A stretch of DNA of 64,000 nucleotides from Pseudomonas sp. NBRC 111124 (lineage in GTDB: Bacteria; Pseudomonadota; Gammaproteobacteria; Pseudomonadales; Pseudomonadaceae): the NCBI RefSeq assembly GCF_001320245.1, contig NZ_BCBA01000013.1, forward strand, positions 1-64,000, read 5' to 3'. Numbering within the stretch: position 1 is the first letter of the stretch; each line of letters starts with the position of its first letter. The notes below the pieces were generated by a model that made no database searches, was not told the origin of the DNA, and saw only the letters and a list, made by a program, of their open reading frames with translations. Made by a program: the position numbers and the translations under genes. This document shows, in pieces, positions 26,139 through 40,059 of the stretch.

Positions 26139-26897
26139 ATGCGATTGACTGCCCTGTTGCCCCTATCCCTGACCCTGCTGACCGCCCCGCTGGTGCAGGC
26201 CGAAGACCTGCCCAAGGCTATCCAGCAACTGCAAGCCAAAGGCGCCGAAATCAAAGGCAGCTTCGATGCGCCCAACGGCCTGCGCGGCTATGCCGCCGAG
26301 TACCAGAACAATGCCCTGGCGCTGTACCTGACCCCCGACGGCAAGCACGTGCTGGTTGGCAGCCTGTTCGACGAACAGGGCAAGGACCTCAGCGCCGAGC
26401 CGTTGCAGAAACTGGTGTATGCACCGATGAGCAAGGAAATCTGGGCGAAGATGGAGAAAACCGCCTGGATCGCCGACGGCAAGGACAGTGCACCGCGCAA
26501 GGTGTACCTGTTCAGCGACCCCAACTGCCCCTACTGCAACATGTTCTGGGAACAGGCACGGCCCTGGGTAGAGTCGGGCAAGGTGCAGTTGCGCCATATC
26601 ATGGTTGGCATCATCCGCGAGGATAGCCCAGGCAAGTCGGCGGCACTGCTGGCCGCCAAAGACCCGGCCAAGGCGCTGCATGAACATGAGAAAGCAGGCA
26701 AGGCGAGCAGCCTGAAGCCGCTGGACAAGGTGCCGGATGCCGTGCAGCAGAAGCTGGCGGTGAACATGGCGTTGATGGAGGAAATGGGGCTGCAGGCGAC
26801 CCCGGCGATCTTCTATCAGGATGAGCAGGGCAACCTGCAGAGCCAGCAAGGCGCCCCGCGGCCGGAGTTGCTTGGGAAGATTCTCGGTCAGCGCTGA
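26139..26897 (+). CDS. dsbG: DsbC/DsbG-family periplasmic disulfide isomerase
   Basis: A 252-residue exported protein: signal peptide (about residues 1-21, ending VQAE), an N-terminal dimerisation domain, a linker, and a thioredoxin-fold domain with C130-PY-C133 in FSDPNCPYCNMFW. A cis-Pro loop lies in LQATPAIFYQ. DsbG-type proteins refold or protect cysteine-containing periplasmic proteins and are kept reduced by DsbD, the first gene of this operon. DsbC is the alternative name; DsbG is preferred for its CPYC and operon context. Confidence 0.87.
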   Translation: MRLTALLPLSLTLLTAPLVQAEDLPKAIQQLQAKGAEIKGSFDAPNGLRGYAAEYQNNALALYLTPDGKHVLVGSLFDEQGKDLSAEPLQKLVYAPMSKEIWAKMEKTAWIADGKDSAPRKVYLFSDPNCPYCNMFWEQARPWVESGKVQLRHIMVGIIREDSPGKSAALLAAKDPAKALHEHEKAGKASSLKPLDKVPDAVQQKLAVNMALMEEMGLQATPAIFYQDEQGNLQSQQGAPRPELLGKILGQR

Positions 26898-26910
26898 TAC
26901 TTCGATTGTC

Positions 26911-27020
26911 TGCTCTGGCCGTTTCGCGGGACAAGCCCGCTCCTACAGGGACTGCACGACCTATGAGGTGTGCGCGATTCCTGTAGGAGCGGGCTTGTCC
27001 CGCGAAAGGGCCAGCACAGG
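26911..27020. repeat. Inverted REP pair after dsbG and pvdL
   Basis: Two REP units in inverted orientation (26911-26949 and 26980-27018). Each holds TTTCGCGGGACAAGCCCGCT or its complement, and they are about 30 bases apart. It lies between the convergent 3' ends of dsbG and pvdL, a typical place for REP elements in P. putida-group genomes. Confidence 0.9.
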
Positions 27021-27033
27021 CTAGCCGATAATG

Positions 27034-30000
27034 TTACAGCCCTTCGAGCTCCGCCATCAGGTCACTAAGCCGATCAGCCTTCGCCTCATCCACCTCGCTC
27101 CCCTGCAACCCGCGCACATACTCGGCCAACTCCTCCACCGTGCTGCACTCGAACATTGCCCGCAATGGCACGTTCAGCTGCAATTGCTTTTGCACCCGCG
27201 ACGCAATCTGCGTGGCCAGCAACGAGTGCCCGCCCAGCTCGAAGAAGTTGTCATGCACCCCGACCCGCTCGGCCTTGAGCACATCGCCCCAGATGCCGAC
27301 CAGCACCTCCTCCAGCTCATCTCGCGGCGCCAGGTAGTCCTGGCTGTGTTGCCCACCTATCTCGATGACGGGCAGTGCCTTGCGGTCGAGCTTGCCGTTG
27401 GCGTTGTGCGGCAGGCTGGCGAACCAGCCCCAGTGCAGCGGCACCATGTACTCTGGCAGCTCGGCACGCAGGCGCTGCTTGAGCTGCTCCAGCAAAGCAG
27501 CATCGGCAACCACACCCTGGTGCGCCACCAGGTAGCCAACCAGATGCTTGCCTTTGGCGCCCTCCTGCACGCCCACCGCCGCATCGCGAATCTCGGCCTG
27601 CTCGTGCAGACGCGCCTCGATTTCGCCCAGTTCGATACGGTAGCCGCGGATCTTCACCTGATGGTCGATGCGCCCGACATACTCCAGCACCCCATCGGGG
27701 CGCTGTCGCGCCAGGTCGCCGGTACGGTACAGGCGTTCGCCCGGTGCCCCGTGCGGGTGGGGGATGAAGGCCAATGCTGTGCGCACCGGGTCACCGACAT
27801 AACCGCGACCGACACCGGTGCCGGCCACACACACCTCACCCACCGCGCCCAGCGGCACCAGGGCCTGGTCCTCGCCATACAGGTACAGGCGGTTGTTGTC
27901 GGTCGGCGTGCCGATCGGCAGGTAGCTGCCGCGGGTCGACGCCATGTCGACGCGGAAGAAGGCCACGTCATCCGAACACTCTGCCGGCCCGTAAGCATTG
28001 ACCAGGCCAATCTGCGGGTAACGCTGCAGCCACTGCGCAGCCAGCTCCGGCGGCATCGCCTCGCCGGTCGGCAACATCCAGCGCAGGCCATCCAGCGCCT
28101 GGTGGTCGTTGGCCAGCATGCCCTGGATCAGCGATGGCACGCTTTCCAGCACGCTGATACCGGTGGCCTGCACATGCGCCAGCAAACCTTGCGGGTCATG
28201 GGCGATGGCGTTCGGCACGATCTCCACCCGGGCGCCGAACAACGGCGCGGCGAGGAACTGCCACACCGAAATGTCGAAGCTCTGGGAGGCAGTCTGAGCG
28301 ATAACGTCATGCTCGTTCAAGGCCAGGTACGGCACCTTGCTCAGCTGGTTGTTGAGCATCCCGCGCTGCTCGACCATGACGCCCTTGGGCAGCCCGGTGG
28401 AGCCGGAGGTGTAGATCACGTAGGCCAGGTTGTCCGGCCCGCTGTGGATGCCCGGGTTGTGGCTGGCAATGCTGCTGCCCTGCACCGCTTCCCACACCAG
28501 CAACTGCGGCCGCGCCTCGCTTGCCAGTTCATCCAGCAACTGGCGCGCCTGCTCGGCGCAGGCCGCGCTGCACACCAGCACCGGCGTGCGGCTCAGCTCG
28601 ACGATGCGCTGCAGGCGCGCCGACGGCAGGCCCGGGTCCAGCGGCAGATAGCCGGCGCCCGCCTTGAAACTGCCGACGATCATGCCCAACAGCGGCAAGC
28701 CCCGTTCGGCCAGCAAGGCGACGGGCTGGTCGATGGCCACGCCCGCGGCGACCAGGGCATGGCCCAGACGGTTGGCCGCCAAGTTCAGCCCGGCGTAGTC
28801 ATAAGACGCGTCGAGGCAGCGGGCGACGGTTCGCTCAGGGTGGGCAGCCACCTGCGCTTCGAACAGTGCCACATAGCTCTGCTCCAGCGGGTAGGCGCGC
28901 TCGGTGCGGTTGCAACCGTCGAGCAAGAAGCGCTGTTCCTCCTCGCCCAGCAACGGCAACGCGCTCACCTCCCCTTCAAAGCCTTGCACCAACGCCAGCA
29001 ACAGGCGCTTGAACTCGGCCAGCAGGCGCTCGACAGTCGGGTAGTCGAAATAGCGTTGGTCGAACGACAGGTGCAGGCCCAGGTCATCGCCCGGGTAACA
29101 CACCGCCGTCAACGGGAAGTTGGTGTGAGTACGGCCCGAGTCGGAAGTGGCATTGAGGTGCTGGGCATGGTCGAGTACCGCGGTTTCCACCGGGGCGTTC
29201 TCGAACACGAACAAGCTGTTGAACAGCGGCTGGCCCTTGGGCAGTTCGCTGCATTCCTGGATCGCCACCAGCGGCAGGTACTCGTACTCGCGCAGCTCCA
29301 TGTTGCGTTCCAGCACGCCTTGCAGCCACTGGCGCACGCTGCGGCGCTGGCCCGGCTCGGGCAGTTGCACGCGCAGGGCGATACTGTTGATGAACAGGCC
29401 GACCGTGCGCTGCATCTGCGGCAGGCTCACCGGGCGCCCGGCCACGGTCACGCCGAAGGCCACGTCGCGGTCACCGCTGTAGCGCGCCAGCACCAGTGCC
29501 CAGGCCGCCTGGGCAAACGTGTTGACGGTCAGCTGATGAGCCTGGGCCAGTTCGCGCAGGCGCACGCCGTCGCTCACCTCCAGGCGGGTGTAGCAGTCGC
29601 CTACCACCATGCCGTCACCCGCGTGATCGTTGCGCACGGGGCGGTCGCTGGGAAGCGCCGTGGCGCGTTCGAAGCCGGCCAGGTTGGCCTGCCACCAGCT
29701 GCGCGCTTCGTCCATGTCCTGGCGCTGCAGCCAGCCGATGTAGTCGCGGTAGCGCGGCGGCACCGGCAACTGGGCCTGGCGACCTTCGCCGAGGGCCTGG
29801 TAGAGCGCGAAGAAGTCGTTCATCAGCAACGAACGGCACCAGGCGTCGATGAGGATGTGGTGGTTGCTCATCATGAACCAGTAGCGCTGGTCATCGACCC
29901 GCACCAGGCGCAGGTGGAACGGTGCCTCCTGCAGCAGCGCAAAGCCCGCTTCCCGCTCTTGCTTGTGCAGGGCTTGCAGACGCGCTTCCTGGGCCGCCTC

Positions 30001-33000
30001 ATCAAGGCCACGCCAGTCCTGGTAGTCCACCGGCGTGTTGCCCGGTTTGTGGATGATCTGCAGCATGGTCTCGCCAGCATTCCAGCTGAACGACGCGCGC
30101 AGGGCCTCATGACGCGCCACCACGGCCTGCCAGGCCTGGGCGAAACGCTCGGGGTCCAGGGCACTGTTGATGCGGTAGCGGTCCTGCATGTAGTACAGGC
30201 CAGTGCCCGGCTCCAGCAGGGTATGCAAGAGCATGCCTTCCTGCATCGGCGTCAGCGGGTAGACGTCTTCGATCTGCGCGGCGGGAACCGGCAGCGCGTC
30301 GATCTGCTGCTGGCTCAGGTGTGCCAGCGGGAAGTCCGAGGGCGTGAAACTGCCGTTGCCATCGGCCAGGCAGTGGCTGACCAGCGCCAGCAACTCCTGG
30401 CGGTAGGCCTCGGCCAACTGCGCGATGGTCGGCGAGTCGTAGCGTTCACGGCTGTAGGTCCAGCGCAGCTGCAGGGCACCGCCGTAGACCTGGCCGTCGA
30501 CGCTGAGCCAGTTCGGCAGCGGCGCCTCCGGGTCGTGAGCCAGGCCCGCCGGTGCATCCAGCGGCAGGAACACGGCAGCCTCGTCGAACTGCTGGTCGAA
30601 CTGGCCCAGGTAGTTGAAGGTGATGCGCGCCTGCGGCAGTGCCGCCATGCTTTCGCGGCTGGCCTCATCGCCCAGGTAGCGCAACACGCCGTAGCCCAGC
30701 CCCTTGTGCGGCACCTGACGCAGCTGTTCCTTGATGCACTTGATCGACGTGGCACGCGCGGCATCGTCGTCGCCAGCCTGCGGGGTCAGGCGCAGCGGGT
30801 AGGCGTTGGTGAACCAGCCGACGCTGCGGGTCAGGTCCATGTCCTCGAACAGGCCGTCGCGGCCGTGGCCTTCGAGCTGCACCAACACTTCCTGGTCACC
30901 GCTCCAGCGGCACAGGGTGCGAGCCAGCGCAGTCAGCAGCAGGTCGTTGACCTGGGTGTGGTAGGCCGCCGGTGCCTGTTGCAGCAACTGCCGGGTCTGC
31001 TCCACATCAAGCGCGATGGCCAGGGTATCGGCATGCCGGTGCAGGTTGCCGCCCTGCGGGTGATCGCACGGCAGCTCATGGCGCACGCTGCCGAGCTGGC
31101 CTTGCCACCAGCCCAGTTCGTCACGCAGCGAATCGCTGCCGGCGTAGCTGGCCAGGCGCGCCGCCCAGTCGGCCATGGCGTGGGTCTTGGCCGCCAGTGG
31201 CTGGCCGCGATACAACGCCTGCAGGTCTTCGAGCAGTACACGCCAGGACACGCCATCGACCACCAGGTGATGGATCGCCAGGAGCAGGCGCTGGGCGCCC
31301 TGCCCGTCACTGACCAGCACGGCGCGCAGCAGCGGGCCGCGTTCCAGGTCGAGGCTGCGCTGCACGTCGGTATACAGCGCCTGGCAGTCGGCGAAGTCGG
31401 CGACCGTGGCGGTCCACAACAGTCGCTCGGCAGCCCCCGCAGCGAAGGCCGCCTGGCCCTGAGTGAAGCGCAGGCGCAGGCTGTCGTGGTGCGCCACCAG
31501 CCCGGCCAGGGCCTGCTCGAGGGCAGCCCGGTTCAGTGGCTGGCGTGCCTCCAGCAGCACCGCCTGGTTCCAGTGCTGCGGCTGGGCCACGTCACTGTCG
31601 AAGAACCAGTGCTGGATCGGCGTCAAGCCGCTGCGCCCTTCGCGCGGGCCCTGCTCGATGCTGCTCGGCGCCGCGCTGCGGCTGACCACGGCTGCCAGTG
31701 TCTGGATCGTCTGGTGCTGGAACAGGTCACGCGGGGTGAACTGCAGGCCCAGCTGGCGCGCGCGGCTGACCACCTGAATCGACAAGATCGAGTCGCCGCC
31801 CAGTTCGAAGAAGTTGTCTTGCACACCCACGCAGGAGGTGTTGAGCACTTCGCGCCAGACCTGCGCCAGCTGCGCCTCCAGCTCATTGGCCGGGGCCTGG
31901 TAATGCTGGCGGGCCTGTTCCAGGTCCGGTGCCGGCAGTGCCCGGCGGTCAAGCTTGCCGTTGCCCATCAGCGGCAGGCGTTCGAGCAGCACCAGGTGCG
32001 CGGGCACCATGTAGTCCGGCAGGTGCTGACGCGCATCGGCCTTGACCGCTTCGCGCAGCCTGGACTGCGCCTCGCTGTCGCCATTGGCCTGCGGGCACAC
32101 CAGGTAACCGACCAGCTGTTTGCCACCTGGCAGGTCGAGGGCCAGAACCACGGCTTCGTCGACATCGGCATGTTCCTGCAGGCGGCTTTCGATTTCGCCC
32201 AGCTCGATACGGAAGCCGCGGATCTTCACCTGCTGGTCGGCACGGCCGACGTACTCCACCAGGCCATCGACACGCAGGCGCACCAGGTCGCCGGTGCGGT
32301 ACAGCCGCCCACCGTCGCAGCTGAACGGGTCGGCGACAAAGCGCTCAGCGCTGAGGCCCGGGCGGTCATGGTAACCCTGGGCCAGGCCGGCACCGCCGAC
32401 GTACAGCTCGCCGATGCCCCCTTGCGGTAGCAGGGCCAGGTCCTCGTCGAGGATGTACGCCGTACGGGCACCAATCACCCGGCCGATCGGCACGCTGCCG
32501 GCGTCGGCAGGCATGAGCTCCGGCGCCAGGCAGGCCAGCGGCATGACCACGGTTTCGGTAGGGCCATAGGCGTTGAAGAACTGCTGCGGGACGAAGGCCT
32601 GGCGGATGCGTTGCAGGTGCTCGCCGGTCAGCGCTTCGCCGCCAGTGATCACCAGCCGCACCGGCAGTTGCTCGCCCTGCCCGGCCAGATACTGGGCCAG
32701 CTGGCTGCCATAGCTCGGGGTGAAGCCGAGCACGCTCACCTGCTGCTCGCGTACCAGCTGGCAGATGTCCTCGGCACCCCATTGGCCCTGAGCCCGCAGC
32801 ACCACGCGGGCGCCACACAGCAGCGGCACCAGCAAACGTTCGCTGGCGGCATCGAAGTTGATCGAATAGAAGTGCAGCTCGCAGTCATCGCTGCGCATGC
32901 CAAAGGCGTCGATCACCGCCTGGCAGTGCATGGCGATTTCTCCGTGGCTGACCACCACGCCCTTGGGCTTGCCGGTGGAGCCGGAGGTGTAGATCAGGTA

Positions 33001-36000
33001 GGCCTGATGCTGCGGTAGGTTGAGGTTGTCCAGCGGCGCATCGCTGTAGGCCGAGAGGCCCACGGCATCGTCTTCCAGGCTCCAGCGTGCCACCCCGTCA
33101 GGCAACTCACCGAGGGATTCAAGCAACGCACGCTGGCTCAGCAGCAGGCCGATGCGGCTGTCCTCGATCATGTAGCGCAGGCGGTCGAGCGGGTATTCCG
33201 GGTCGAGCGGCACGTAGGCGCCACCGGCCTTGAGAATGGCCAGCAGGCCGACCACCATCTCCAGCGAGCGCTCCAGCGCCAGGCCGACCCGCACCTGCGG
33301 GCCGACACCGCGTTCACGCAGGGCACGGGCCAGCCGGTTGGCCTGCTGGTCGAGCTCGGCGTAGGTCATGTGCTGGCCGGCGAAGGTCAGCGCACCTGCA
33401 TGCGGCGTGCGTGCCGCCTGGGCGGCGAACAAACCGTGCAGGGTCTGGTCGAGGGCGAAGTCCTGCTCGCCCTGCAACTGGCCGATCAGCATCTGCTGCT
33501 CGGCATCGGCCAGCATCGGCAGCTCGCACAGGCGCTGCTGCGGGTTGTCGAGCAGGGCAACCAGCAGCCGCTGCCAATGCTCGGCCATGCGGGCGATGCG
33601 CAGTTCATCGAACAGGTCGCGGCTGTAGGTCAGGCAGCAGCCCAGGCGGCCGTCGAGGTCGGTAACCTCCAGATACAGGTCGAACTTGGTGGCGCTGGCG
33701 TCGTTGACCAGATAATCCACCTGCATGCCGGCCAATGTGCGGCTCTGCTGGAAGGCCCAGCGCTGCACGTTGCACATCACCTGGAACAGCGGGTTGTAGG
33801 CGCTGCTGCGCGGCGGCTGCAGGGCCTCGACCAGCTGGTCGAACGGCAGGTCCTGGTGCGACTGGCCTTCGATGGCGGCCAAACGCACCTGGTCGAGCAA
33901 GGCGTCGGCGGTCATTTGTCCGTCCAGTTCGCAACGCAGCACCTGGGTGTTGAGGAAGGCGCCAATCAGGCCTTCGCTTTCCGGGCGAATACGATTGGCC
34001 ACCGGCGCACCGATGCGCAGGTCGCGCTGGCCGCTATAGCGGTGCAGCAACGCGGCCAGGGTGGCAGTCATGGTCATGAACAGGGTCAGCCCACGCTGGT
34101 GGTTGAAGGCATGCACGCGGGCGACCAGCGCCGGGTCGAGGTCGAAGCGGTAGAGCTCGCCACGGTGGCTCTGCACCGCCGGGCGCGGGCGGTCGGCGGG
34201 CAGCGCCAACACCGGGTGCTCATCGCCGAGGCGGTCTTTCCAGTAGGCCAGCTGGCGTGCGCCCTCGCCGCTTTCCAGCCATTGCCGTTGCCATACGCTG
34301 TAGTCGAGGTATTGCACCGGCAGCGGCGCCAGGGGCGACTCGCGGTCATCGACGAAGGCTTCGTACAGCTCGCCCAGTTCGCGAGCAAAGATGTCCATGG
34401 CCCAGCCTTCGGTGACGATGTGGTGCAGGGTCAGCACGAAGTAGTGTTCACGCTCCTTGGTCTTGGCCAGGCAGGCGCGCAGCAACGGGCCGCGCTCCAG
34501 GTCGAAGGGCTGGTGGGCCTGGTCGTCAGCCAGTTGCTGCAGGCGCTGCTGACGGGTATCGGCTGGCAGGGCCGTGAAGTCTTGCCAGGCCAGTTGCAGA
34601 CCGCTGTCGTCGGCCACGCACTGGTACGGCACGCCATCGATGCTCGGGAAGGTGGTGCGCAGGGTTTCGTGGCGCACGATCAGTGCCTGCAAGGCGCGCT
34701 CGAAGGCATCCACATGCAGGGCCCCGCGTAAACGGGCCATGCCGCCAACGTTGTAGGCGGGGCTGTCCGGCTCCATCTGCCAGAGGAACCACATGCGCTG
34801 CTGCGAGTACGACAGCGGCACGGCCTGACGGCGATCAACCAAGGCGATCTCGCCTTGCTGATTGCACTCACCGGCAGCGCGGATACGGGCGATTTCATCA
34901 CAGAATGCAGCCAGCTCGCTGGCTTCGAACAGTGCCTTGAGCGGCAGCTCGACGTCGCACGCTTGGCGGGTGCGCGAGACAATCTGGGTGGCCAGCAGCG
35001 AGTGGCCGCCGAGGGCGAAGAAGTCGTCGTGCAGGCCGACTTGCGGCAGGTTCAGCACCTCGCGCCAGATGGCCGCCACTTGTTGCTGCAGCGCGGTCTG
35101 CGGCTCGACATGGGCACGTTGCTGCCAGACCGGTGCGGGCAGCGCCTTGCGGTCAACCTTGCCGCTGGGGCCCAGCGGCATCTGTGCCAGGCCAATCAAC
35201 TGGGAGGGCACCATGTACGCCGGCAATTGCTCGGCCAGGGCGGCCAGCAAGGCTTCGGACTGAGCGCTGCCGCTGTAGTAACCGACCAGCTGCGCCCCCA
35301 CCGCGTCCTGATGGATCAGCACCAAGGCCTGTTCGACACCCGGCTGAGCCAGCAGGCACGCCTGCACTTCTTCCGGCTCGACGCGGAAGCCACGCACCTT
35401 CACCTGCTGGTCGAGGCGACCGAGGTATTCCAGGGCTTCACTTTGCACCTGCCAGCGGGCGCGGTCGCCACTGCGGTACAGGCGTGCGCCGTTGCCGTCG
35501 GCCTGGGGTACGAAACGTTCGGCGGTGAGGCCCGGGCGGCCGAGGTAACCACGGGCAAGACCGGCACCGCCGAGATACAGCTCGCCCGGTACGCCAGGCG
35601 CAGTCAGTTCAAGTTCATCATCCAAAACCCGGCAGAGCACGTTGCCCAGCGGGCGACCGATCGGCGAGCGCTCGCCGTCTTCTGCCTGGCAATGCCAGTG
35701 GGTAACGTTGATGGCGGTTTCGGTCGGCCCGTAGCGGTTGTGCAACTGCACCTGCGGCAGCAACTGCAGCACACGATCACGCAGGTTCGAAGACAGCGCC
35801 TCGCCACCGGAGAACAGCCGGCGCAGGCTGCTGCAGCCGGCGGCCAGCGGCTCCTGCACGAACACCTGCAACAACGGTGGCACGAAGTGCAGCGTGGTCA
35901 CGCCATGCGCCTGCACCAGCGCGGCGATGCGTTGCGGGTCGCGGTGCTCGCCGGGGCCGGCCAGCACCACCTTGCAGCCGGTGACCAGCGGCCAGAAGCA

Positions 36001-39000
36001 CTCCCACACCGACACATCGAAGCTGATCGGCGCTTTCTGCATCAGTACATCGCTTTCATCCAGCGCATAGCGGGCCTGCATCCACTGCAGGCGTTCGGCC
36101 AGGGCGGCATGGGTATTGCCCACACCTTTCGGCTGGCCGGTGGAGCCGGAGGTGTAGATCAGGTAGGCCAGGTTGTCGCCGTGCAAGTGCAGGCCCGGTG
36201 GCTGGCTTGGCCAGCTGTCCAGGTGCAGCTGGTCGAGGGCGGTGGCGCTGACGCCGTCGACCTGGGGCAGCGTGCCAAGCAGGCTGCTGTGGCTGAGCAG
36301 CAGGCTGGCCTGGCAGTCGCCCAGCATGTAGGCCAGGCGCTCGGCCGGGTAGTCGACATCCAGCGGCACATAGGCGCCGCCCGCCTTGAGGATGGCCAGC
36401 AGGCCGATCAGCAACTGCGGCGAACGCTCGACAGCGATGGCCACGCAGGTGTCGGGACCGACGCCTTTGTCGCGCAGGTAGTGCGCCAGGCGGTTGGCCT
36501 GCTGATGCAGCTCGGCATAGTCGAGGCTGCCGCCGTCCCACGCCAGTGCGGTACGCGCTGGGGTCAGGCGGGCCTGCTCGTTGAGTTGCTCGACCAGCAA
36601 CTGCTGCGGGGCGGGCGCGGGCGCCTCACCCCAGGCCAGCAGCTGCTGGCGCCCCTGCTCATCCAGCAGCTGTACGTCGCCCAGCGGCAGCTGCGGTTGC
36701 GCGCAGACTTGCTCGAGCAGTACCAGCAGGTGCTGGGCCAGACGCTTGACGGTGCCGGCGTCGAACAGTTCGGCGGCGTAGTCGAAGGCCAGGCTCAGGC
36801 GGCCCTGGTGGTCTTCCTCGCTGTGCAGTTGCAAGTCGAACTTGGCTTCGCGGCTGTGCCATGGCAGCTCTTCGGCGAGCAGGCCAGGCAAGCGGCGCAG
36901 CGCCGAAAGATCACGCTGCTGGTGGTTGAACATGACCTGGAACAAGCCCTGCTCGCGTGCCTCGGGCAGGGCTTCAAGCAGTTGCTCGAACGGCAGGTCC
37001 TGGTTGGCCTGGGCGTCGAGGGTCGCCCCGCGCACCTGGGCCAGCAACTGAGCGAACGGCAGGCGGCCGTCCAGCTGCGCACGCAGCACTTGGGTATTGA
37101 TGAAGAAGCCGACCATACCCTGGGTTTCCCGGCGCGGGCGGTTGGCGTTGGGTACGCCGACGCGGATGTCGCCCTGGCCGGTATAGCGGTGCAGCAGCCC
37201 TTGCCAGGCGGCCAGCAGGACCATGAACAGGCTGGCCTGCTGCTCGCGGGCCAGGGCTTTGAGGGCGTCGGCCAGCTTGGCCGGCACTTTCACGCTCAAG
37301 CGGGCGGCGCGGTTTTGCTGCTGGCTGGAACGCGGCTGGTCCGGATACAGGTCGAGCACCGGCAAAGCGTCACCCAGTGCACCTTTCCAGTACGCCAGCT
37401 GGCGCGCACTTTCACCCTCGGCCAGCCATTGGCGTTGCCAGGTGCCGTAGTCAGCGTACCCCAGTGTCAGCGGTGCCAGTTTGGCGTCCAGGCCCTGGCA
37501 ATGGGCGGCATACAGCTTGGCGAACTCGTCGAGGAGGATGTTCAGCGACCAGCCATCGGCGACGATGTGGTGCAAGGTTACCCATAGCTGATGGTCTTCG
37601 TCATCCAGGCGCACCAGGGTCACCCGCAGCAGCGGGCCTTGGGTCAGGTCGAAGGCCTGTTGCGCCTCTTGCTCGCGGCGCAAGATCACTTGCTCGGGCG
37701 ACACCCCCTCCAGGTCCAGGCGCTGAAGAATGAAAGACTGTTCCGGCAGTACACGCTGCATCGCCTGCCCGTCTTCCTCGCTGAACACCGTGCGCAGCGA
37801 TTCGTGGCGCGCTACCAACCCCTGGAACGCGGCTTCGAGTGCGGCCTCATCCAGTTCGCCGCGCAGGTGCAGCCCGGCCGGAATGTTGTAGGCAGCAGAC
37901 TGCGGCTCAAGCTGCCAGGTCAGCCACAGGCGGTTCTGTGCCAGCGACTGCGGCAAGGCCTGGCCGCGGCGCAGCGCCGTGATAGTGGTGGTTTCCACCG
38001 AGCCTTCAGCGAGGATGGCTGCCACACAAGCGCTGTACTCGGCCAGTGTCGGCGCTTCGAACAGTGTCCGCAGGCTCAGCGGGACTCCCAGCTCATCCGC
38101 AAGGCGCGCAGTAACCTGGGTAGCGGCAATGGAGTTGCCACCCAGCAGCAGGAAGTGATCGTCCGGGGCCACCGCCTCGACCTTGAGGAACTCGCGCCAG
38201 ATACCGGCGATACGTGCCTGCAGGTCATCGCCCGCTGCCGTGTCTGCAGCCGGCCCGGCAGCCATGGGGAAACGCGCATAGCAGTCCAGGCTGCCGTCGC
38301 GCATGCGCAGGCGGCAGGCCGAGCGCTGCAGCTTGCCACTGGACGTCTTCGGCAATGCACCCGGGTTGAGCAGCAGGACCACGGCCGGCGCTTGGCGGCA
38401 GGCATCGGCGATCACCTGGCGCAGGGTCTTGATGAGGGCCTCGGGTTTGACCGACTTCTGCACGTTGCGGCTGACTTCCACCGCCACGCCGATGCTCTCC
38501 TCGCCCTGGTCGTCGACGGCGAACACCGCCACCCGGCCCTTGCGCAGGCCATCGACCTCACGCTCCAGAGTCTTTTCCAGGTCTTGCGGGTAAAGGTTCT
38601 GGCCGCGGACGATCAGCATGTCCTTCAGGCGCCCGGTGACGAACACTTCGCCGTCACGCATGAAGCCGAGGTCGCCGGTACGCAGCCAGGTCTGGCCGTC
38701 CATGTCGACGAAGGTGCGCGCGGTGGCTTCAGGGTTGCGCCAGTAACCCAGGGCGATACTTGGTCCACCGGCCCAGATTTCGCCAACCTGGTTATCGCCC
38801 AGCACTTTACGCTGCTGCGGCTCGACGATGCGCACCGCATGGCCAGGCTGCGGGTAGCCGCAGCTCATCAGCACACTGCCCTTGCCGGCTTCGGCACGGT
38901 TGGCGGCGAACGCCTCGCTGTCCAGTTCCAGCGCGCCGATGCCTTGGCCGCGGCGGCTGCCACTGACGAACAAGGTGGCTTCAGCCAGGCCATAGCTGGC

Positions 39001-39975
39001 AAAGAAGCTGCTCGGCTGGAAGCCGCAAGCCGCGAACTTGTCGGCGAAGGCGGCGAGGCTGTCCTGGCGAATTGGCTCGGAGCCGGAATAGGCCACGCGC
39101 CAGCGGCTCAGGTCGAGGCCGGCCAGGGCCGCCTCGCTGACCCGTTCGCTGCACAGCCGGTAGGCGAAGTCCGGCCCGCCGCTGATGGTGCCGCCGTACT
39201 CGCTGATGGCCTGCAACCAGCGCAGTGGCCGGGCAAGGAAGTAGCCCGGCGACATCAGCACGCAGGGCACGCCACTGAAGATCGGCTGCAGCAGCCCGCC
39301 GATCAGGCCCATATCGTGGTACAGCGGCAGCCAGCTGACGATCACGTCGTCGGGGTTCAAGTCGATGCCGAAGCCCGAGCGGATCAATTGTTCGTTGGCC
39401 ACCAGGTTGCCGTGGCTGACCTGCACGCCCTTGGGCAGTGCGGTGGAGCCGGAGGTGTATTGCAGGAAGGCGATGTCGTCCTCGTTCAGCTGCGGCTCGC
39501 GCCAGCTGGCGGCCAATGCCGGATCAAGCGCATCCACTGCCAACAGTTCGGGGGCGCTGTCGCCGCTCAGGGCTTCAAGGTCCTGCAGGCTGCCGTGCAG
39601 CGAACCGACGGTCAGCAACAGGCGCGGCTCGGCGTCGTCGATGATCGACAGCAGGCGCTCCTGGTGGTGGCGGCGTGACGACTCCGGTGGATAGGCCGGC
39701 ACGGCAATGATCCCGGCGTACAGGCAACCAAAGAACGCCGCCACGTAGTCCGGGCCGCTGGGGAACAACAGCACGGCCCGCTCGCCAAAACTGGCACGGG
39801 CCTGCAGCGCTGCGGCGATGGTGCGCGCACGCGCATCCAGGTCGCGATAGCTGAGCACGGCCTGCTCGCCCGGGGCATCGGCCAGAAAGCGCAGGGCGAT
39901 GCGGTCCGGGGTCTGCGCAGCGCGTTGCGCCAGGGCCTGGACCAGCGAGAGCGGGAGTTCGAAGGCGTCCGTCAT
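27034..39975 (-). CDS. pvdL: Pyoverdine chromophore peptide synthetase PvdL
   Basis: A 4,313-residue NRPS that starts pyoverdine assembly (acyl-Glu, D-Tyr, Dab). The layout by residue is an acyl-CoA-ligase-like domain (about 1-585; [13 protein letters not shown] near 178) and T1 (Ser615). C1 (HH at 802) is followed by the first amino-acid A domain (about 1130-1620) and T2 (Ser1659). C2 (HH at 1851), A (about 2190-2680) and T3 (Ser2729) are followed by E (HH at 2902, about 2785-3200). C3 (HH at 3372), A (about 3700-4200) and T4 (Ser4251) complete it. The E domain follows the module expected to load Tyr. There is no thioesterase, so the chain is handed on to another synthetase not in the window. 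The ATG at 39975 has AGGAA upstream. Acyl and amino-acid specificities are inferred from the PvdL family. Confidence 0.95.
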   Translation of the reverse strand: MTDAFELPLSLVQALAQRAAQTPDRIALRFLADAPGEQAVLSYRDLDARARTIAAALQARASFGERAVLLFPSGPDYVAAFFGCLYAGIIAVPAYPPESSRRHHQERLLSIIDDAEPRLLLTVGSLHGSLQDLEALSGDSAPELLAVDALDPALAASWREPQLNEDDIAFLQYTSGSTALPKGVQVSHGNLVANEQLIRSGFGIDLNPDDVIVSWLPLYHDMGLIGGLLQPIFSGVPCVLMSPGYFLARPLRWLQAISEYGGTISGGPDFAYRLCSERVSEAALAGLDLSRWRVAYSGSEPIRQDSLAAFADKFAACGFQPSSFFASYGLAEATLFVSGSRRGQGIGALELDSEAFAANRAEAGKGSVLMSCGYPQPGHAVRIVEPQQRKVLGDNQVGEIWAGGPSIALGYWRNPEATARTFVDMDGQTWLRTGDLGFMRDGEVFVTGRLKDMLIVRGQNLYPQDLEKTLEREVDGLRKGRVAVFAVDDQGEESIGVAVEVSRNVQKSVKPEALIKTLRQVIADACRQAPAVVLLLNPGALPKTSSGKLQRSACRLRMRDGSLDCYARFPMAAGPAADTAAGDDLQARIAGIWREFLKVEAVAPDDHFLLLGGNSIAATQVTARLADELGVPLSLRTLFEAPTLAEYSACVAAILAEGSVETTTITALRRGQALPQSLAQNRLWLTWQLEPQSAAYNIPAGLHLRGELDEAALEAAFQGLVARHESLRTVFSEEDGQAMQRVLPEQSFILQRLDLEGVSPEQVILRREQEAQQAFDLTQGPLLRVTLVRLDDEDHQLWVTLHHIVADGWSLNILLDEFAKLYAAHCQGLDAKLAPLTLGYADYGTWQRQWLAEGESARQLAYWKGALGDALPVLDLYPDQPRSSQQQNRAARLSVKVPAKLADALKALAREQQASLFMVLLAAWQGLLHRYTGQGDIRVGVPNANRPRRETQGMVGFFINTQVLRAQLDGRLPFAQLLAQVRGATLDAQANQDLPFEQLLEALPEAREQGLFQVMFNHQQRDLSALRRLPGLLAEELPWHSREAKFDLQLHSEEDHQGRLSLAFDYAAELFDAGTVKRLAQHLLVLLEQVCAQPQLPLGDVQLLDEQGRQQLLAWGEAPAPAPQQLLVEQLNEQARLTPARTALAWDGGSLDYAELHQQANRLAHYLRDKGVGPDTCVAIAVERSPQLLIGLLAILKAGGAYVPLDVDYPAERLAYMLGDCQASLLLSHSSLLGTLPQVDGVSATALDQLHLDSWPSQPPGLHLHGDNLAYLIYTSGSTGQPKGVGNTHAALAERLQWMQARYALDESDVLMQKAPISFDVSVWECFWPLVTGCKVVLAGPGEHRDPQRIAALVQAHGVTTLHFVPPLLQVFVQEPLAAGCSSLRRLFSGGEALSSNLRDRVLQLLPQVQLHNRYGPTETAINVTHWHCQAEDGERSPIGRPLGNVLCRVLDDELELTAPGVPGELYLGGAGLARGYLGRPGLTAERFVPQADGNGARLYRSGDRARWQVQSEALEYLGRLDQQVKVRGFRVEPEEVQACLLAQPGVEQALVLIHQDAVGAQLVGYYSGSAQSEALLAALAEQLPAYMVPSQLIGLAQMPLGPSGKVDRKALPAPVWQQRAHVEPQTALQQQVAAIWREVLNLPQVGLHDDFFALGGHSLLATQIVSRTRQACDVELPLKALFEASELAAFCDEIARIRAAGECNQQGEIALVDRRQAVPLSYSQQRMWFLWQMEPDSPAYNVGGMARLRGALHVDAFERALQALIVRHETLRTTFPSIDGVPYQCVADDSGLQLAWQDFTALPADTRQQRLQQLADDQAHQPFDLERGPLLRACLAKTKEREHYFVLTLHHIVTEGWAMDIFARELGELYEAFVDDRESPLAPLPVQYLDYSVWQRQWLESGEGARQLAYWKDRLGDEHPVLALPADRPRPAVQSHRGELYRFDLDPALVARVHAFNHQRGLTLFMTMTATLAALLHRYSGQRDLRIGAPVANRIRPESEGLIGAFLNTQVLRCELDGQMTADALLDQVRLAAIEGQSHQDLPFDQLVEALQPPRSSAYNPLFQVMCNVQRWAFQQSRTLAGMQVDYLVNDASATKFDLYLEVTDLDGRLGCCLTYSRDLFDELRIARMAEHWQRLLVALLDNPQQRLCELPMLADAEQQMLIGQLQGEQDFALDQTLHGLFAAQAARTPHAGALTFAGQHMTYAELDQQANRLARALRERGVGPQVRVGLALERSLEMVVGLLAILKAGGAYVPLDPEYPLDRLRYMIEDSRIGLLLSQRALLESLGELPDGVARWSLEDDAVGLSAYSDAPLDNLNLPQHQAYLIYTSGSTGKPKGVVVSHGEIAMHCQAVIDAFGMRSDDCELHFYSINFDAASERLLVPLLCGARVVLRAQGQWGAEDICQLVREQQVSVLGFTPSYGSQLAQYLAGQGEQLPVRLVITGGEALTGEHLQRIRQAFVPQQFFNAYGPTETVVMPLACLAPELMPADAGSVPIGRVIGARTAYILDEDLALLPQGGIGELYVGGAGLAQGYHDRPGLSAERFVADPFSCDGGRLYRTGDLVRLRVDGLVEYVGRADQQVKIRGFRIELGEIESRLQEHADVDEAVVLALDLPGGKQLVGYLVCPQANGDSEAQSRLREAVKADARQHLPDYMVPAHLVLLERLPLMGNGKLDRRALPAPDLEQARQHYQAPANELEAQLAQVWREVLNTSCVGVQDNFFELGGDSILSIQVVSRARQLGLQFTPRDLFQHQTIQTLAAVVSRSAAPSSIEQGPREGRSGLTPIQHWFFDSDVAQPQHWNQAVLLEARQPLNRAALEQALAGLVAHHDSLRLRFTQGQAAFAAGAAERLLWTATVADFADCQALYTDVQRSLDLERGPLLRAVLVSDGQGAQRLLLAIHHLVVDGVSWRVLLEDLQALYRGQPLAAKTHAMADWAARLASYAGSDSLRDELGWWQGQLGSVRHELPCDHPQGGNLHRHADTLAIALDVEQTRQLLQQAPAAYHTQVNDLLLTALARTLCRWSGDQEVLVQLEGHGRDGLFEDMDLTRSVGWFTNAYPLRLTPQAGDDDAARATSIKCIKEQLRQVPHKGLGYGVLRYLGDEASRESMAALPQARITFNYLGQFDQQFDEAAVFLPLDAPAGLAHDPEAPLPNWLSVDGQVYGGALQLRWTYSRERYDSPTIAQLAEAYRQELLALVSHCLADGNGSFTPSDFPLAHLSQQQIDALPVPAAQIEDVYPLTPMQEGMLLHTLLEPGTGLYYMQDRYRINSALDPERFAQAWQAVVARHEALRASFSWNAGETMLQIIHKPGNTPVDYQDWRGLDEAAQEARLQALHKQEREAGFALLQEAPFHLRLVRVDDQRYWFMMSNHHILIDAWCRSLLMNDFFALYQALGEGRQAQLPVPPRYRDYIGWLQRQDMDEARSWWQANLAGFERATALPSDRPVRNDHAGDGMVVGDCYTRLEVSDGVRLRELAQAHQLTVNTFAQAAWALVLARYSGDRDVAFGVTVAGRPVSLPQMQRTVGLFINSIALRVQLPEPGQRRSVRQWLQGVLERNMELREYEYLPLVAIQECSELPKGQPLFNSLFVFENAPVETAVLDHAQHLNATSDSGRTHTNFPLTAVCYPGDDLGLHLSFDQRYFDYPTVERLLAEFKRLLLALVQGFEGEVSALPLLGEEEQRFLLDGCNRTERAYPLEQSYVALFEAQVAAHPERTVARCLDASYDYAGLNLAANRLGHALVAAGVAIDQPVALLAERGLPLLGMIVGSFKAGAGYLPLDPGLPSARLQRIVELSRTPVLVCSAACAEQARQLLDELASEARPQLLVWEAVQGSSIASHNPGIHSGPDNLAYVIYTSGSTGLPKGVMVEQRGMLNNQLSKVPYLALNEHDVIAQTASQSFDISVWQFLAAPLFGARVEIVPNAIAHDPQGLLAHVQATGISVLESVPSLIQGMLANDHQALDGLRWMLPTGEAMPPELAAQWLQRYPQIGLVNAYGPAECSDDVAFFRVDMASTRGSYLPIGTPTDNNRLYLYGEDQALVPLGAVGEVCVAGTGVGRGYVGDPVRTALAFIPHPHGAPGERLYRTGDLARQRPDGVLEYVGRIDHQVKIRGYRIELGEIEARLHEQAEIRDAAVGVQEGAKGKHLVGYLVAHQGVVADAALLEQLKQRLRAELPEYMVPLHWGWFASLPHNANGKLDRKALPVIEIGGQHSQDYLAPRDELEEVLVGIWGDVLKAERVGVHDNFFELGGHSLLATQIASRVQKQLQLNVPLRAMFECSTVEELAEYVRGLQGSEVDEAKADRLSDLMAELEGL

Positions 39976-40059
39976 GGGGGGTTCCTGCCAGTGTCTGGTT
40001 AAGTCGGGCTGGCTGCCCCGCACGAGGTCGGCGGGCAGCGGCCGGATGTACACAGGGGA

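Noticed and set aside
26911..27020. Direct or inverted repeats as a CRISPR array
   Set aside because: Only paired inverted REP-type units; no regularly spaced direct repeats and no cas genes anywhere in the window.
27031..32430. Very long open frame on the plus strand across pvdL (about 1,800 codons), and similar long ones elsewhere in pvdL
   Set aside because: Antisense to a clearly conserved NRPS; long antisense frames are expected in GC-rich DNA with strong third-position bias. The translation is His/Gln/Arg/Leu-rich with no domain.
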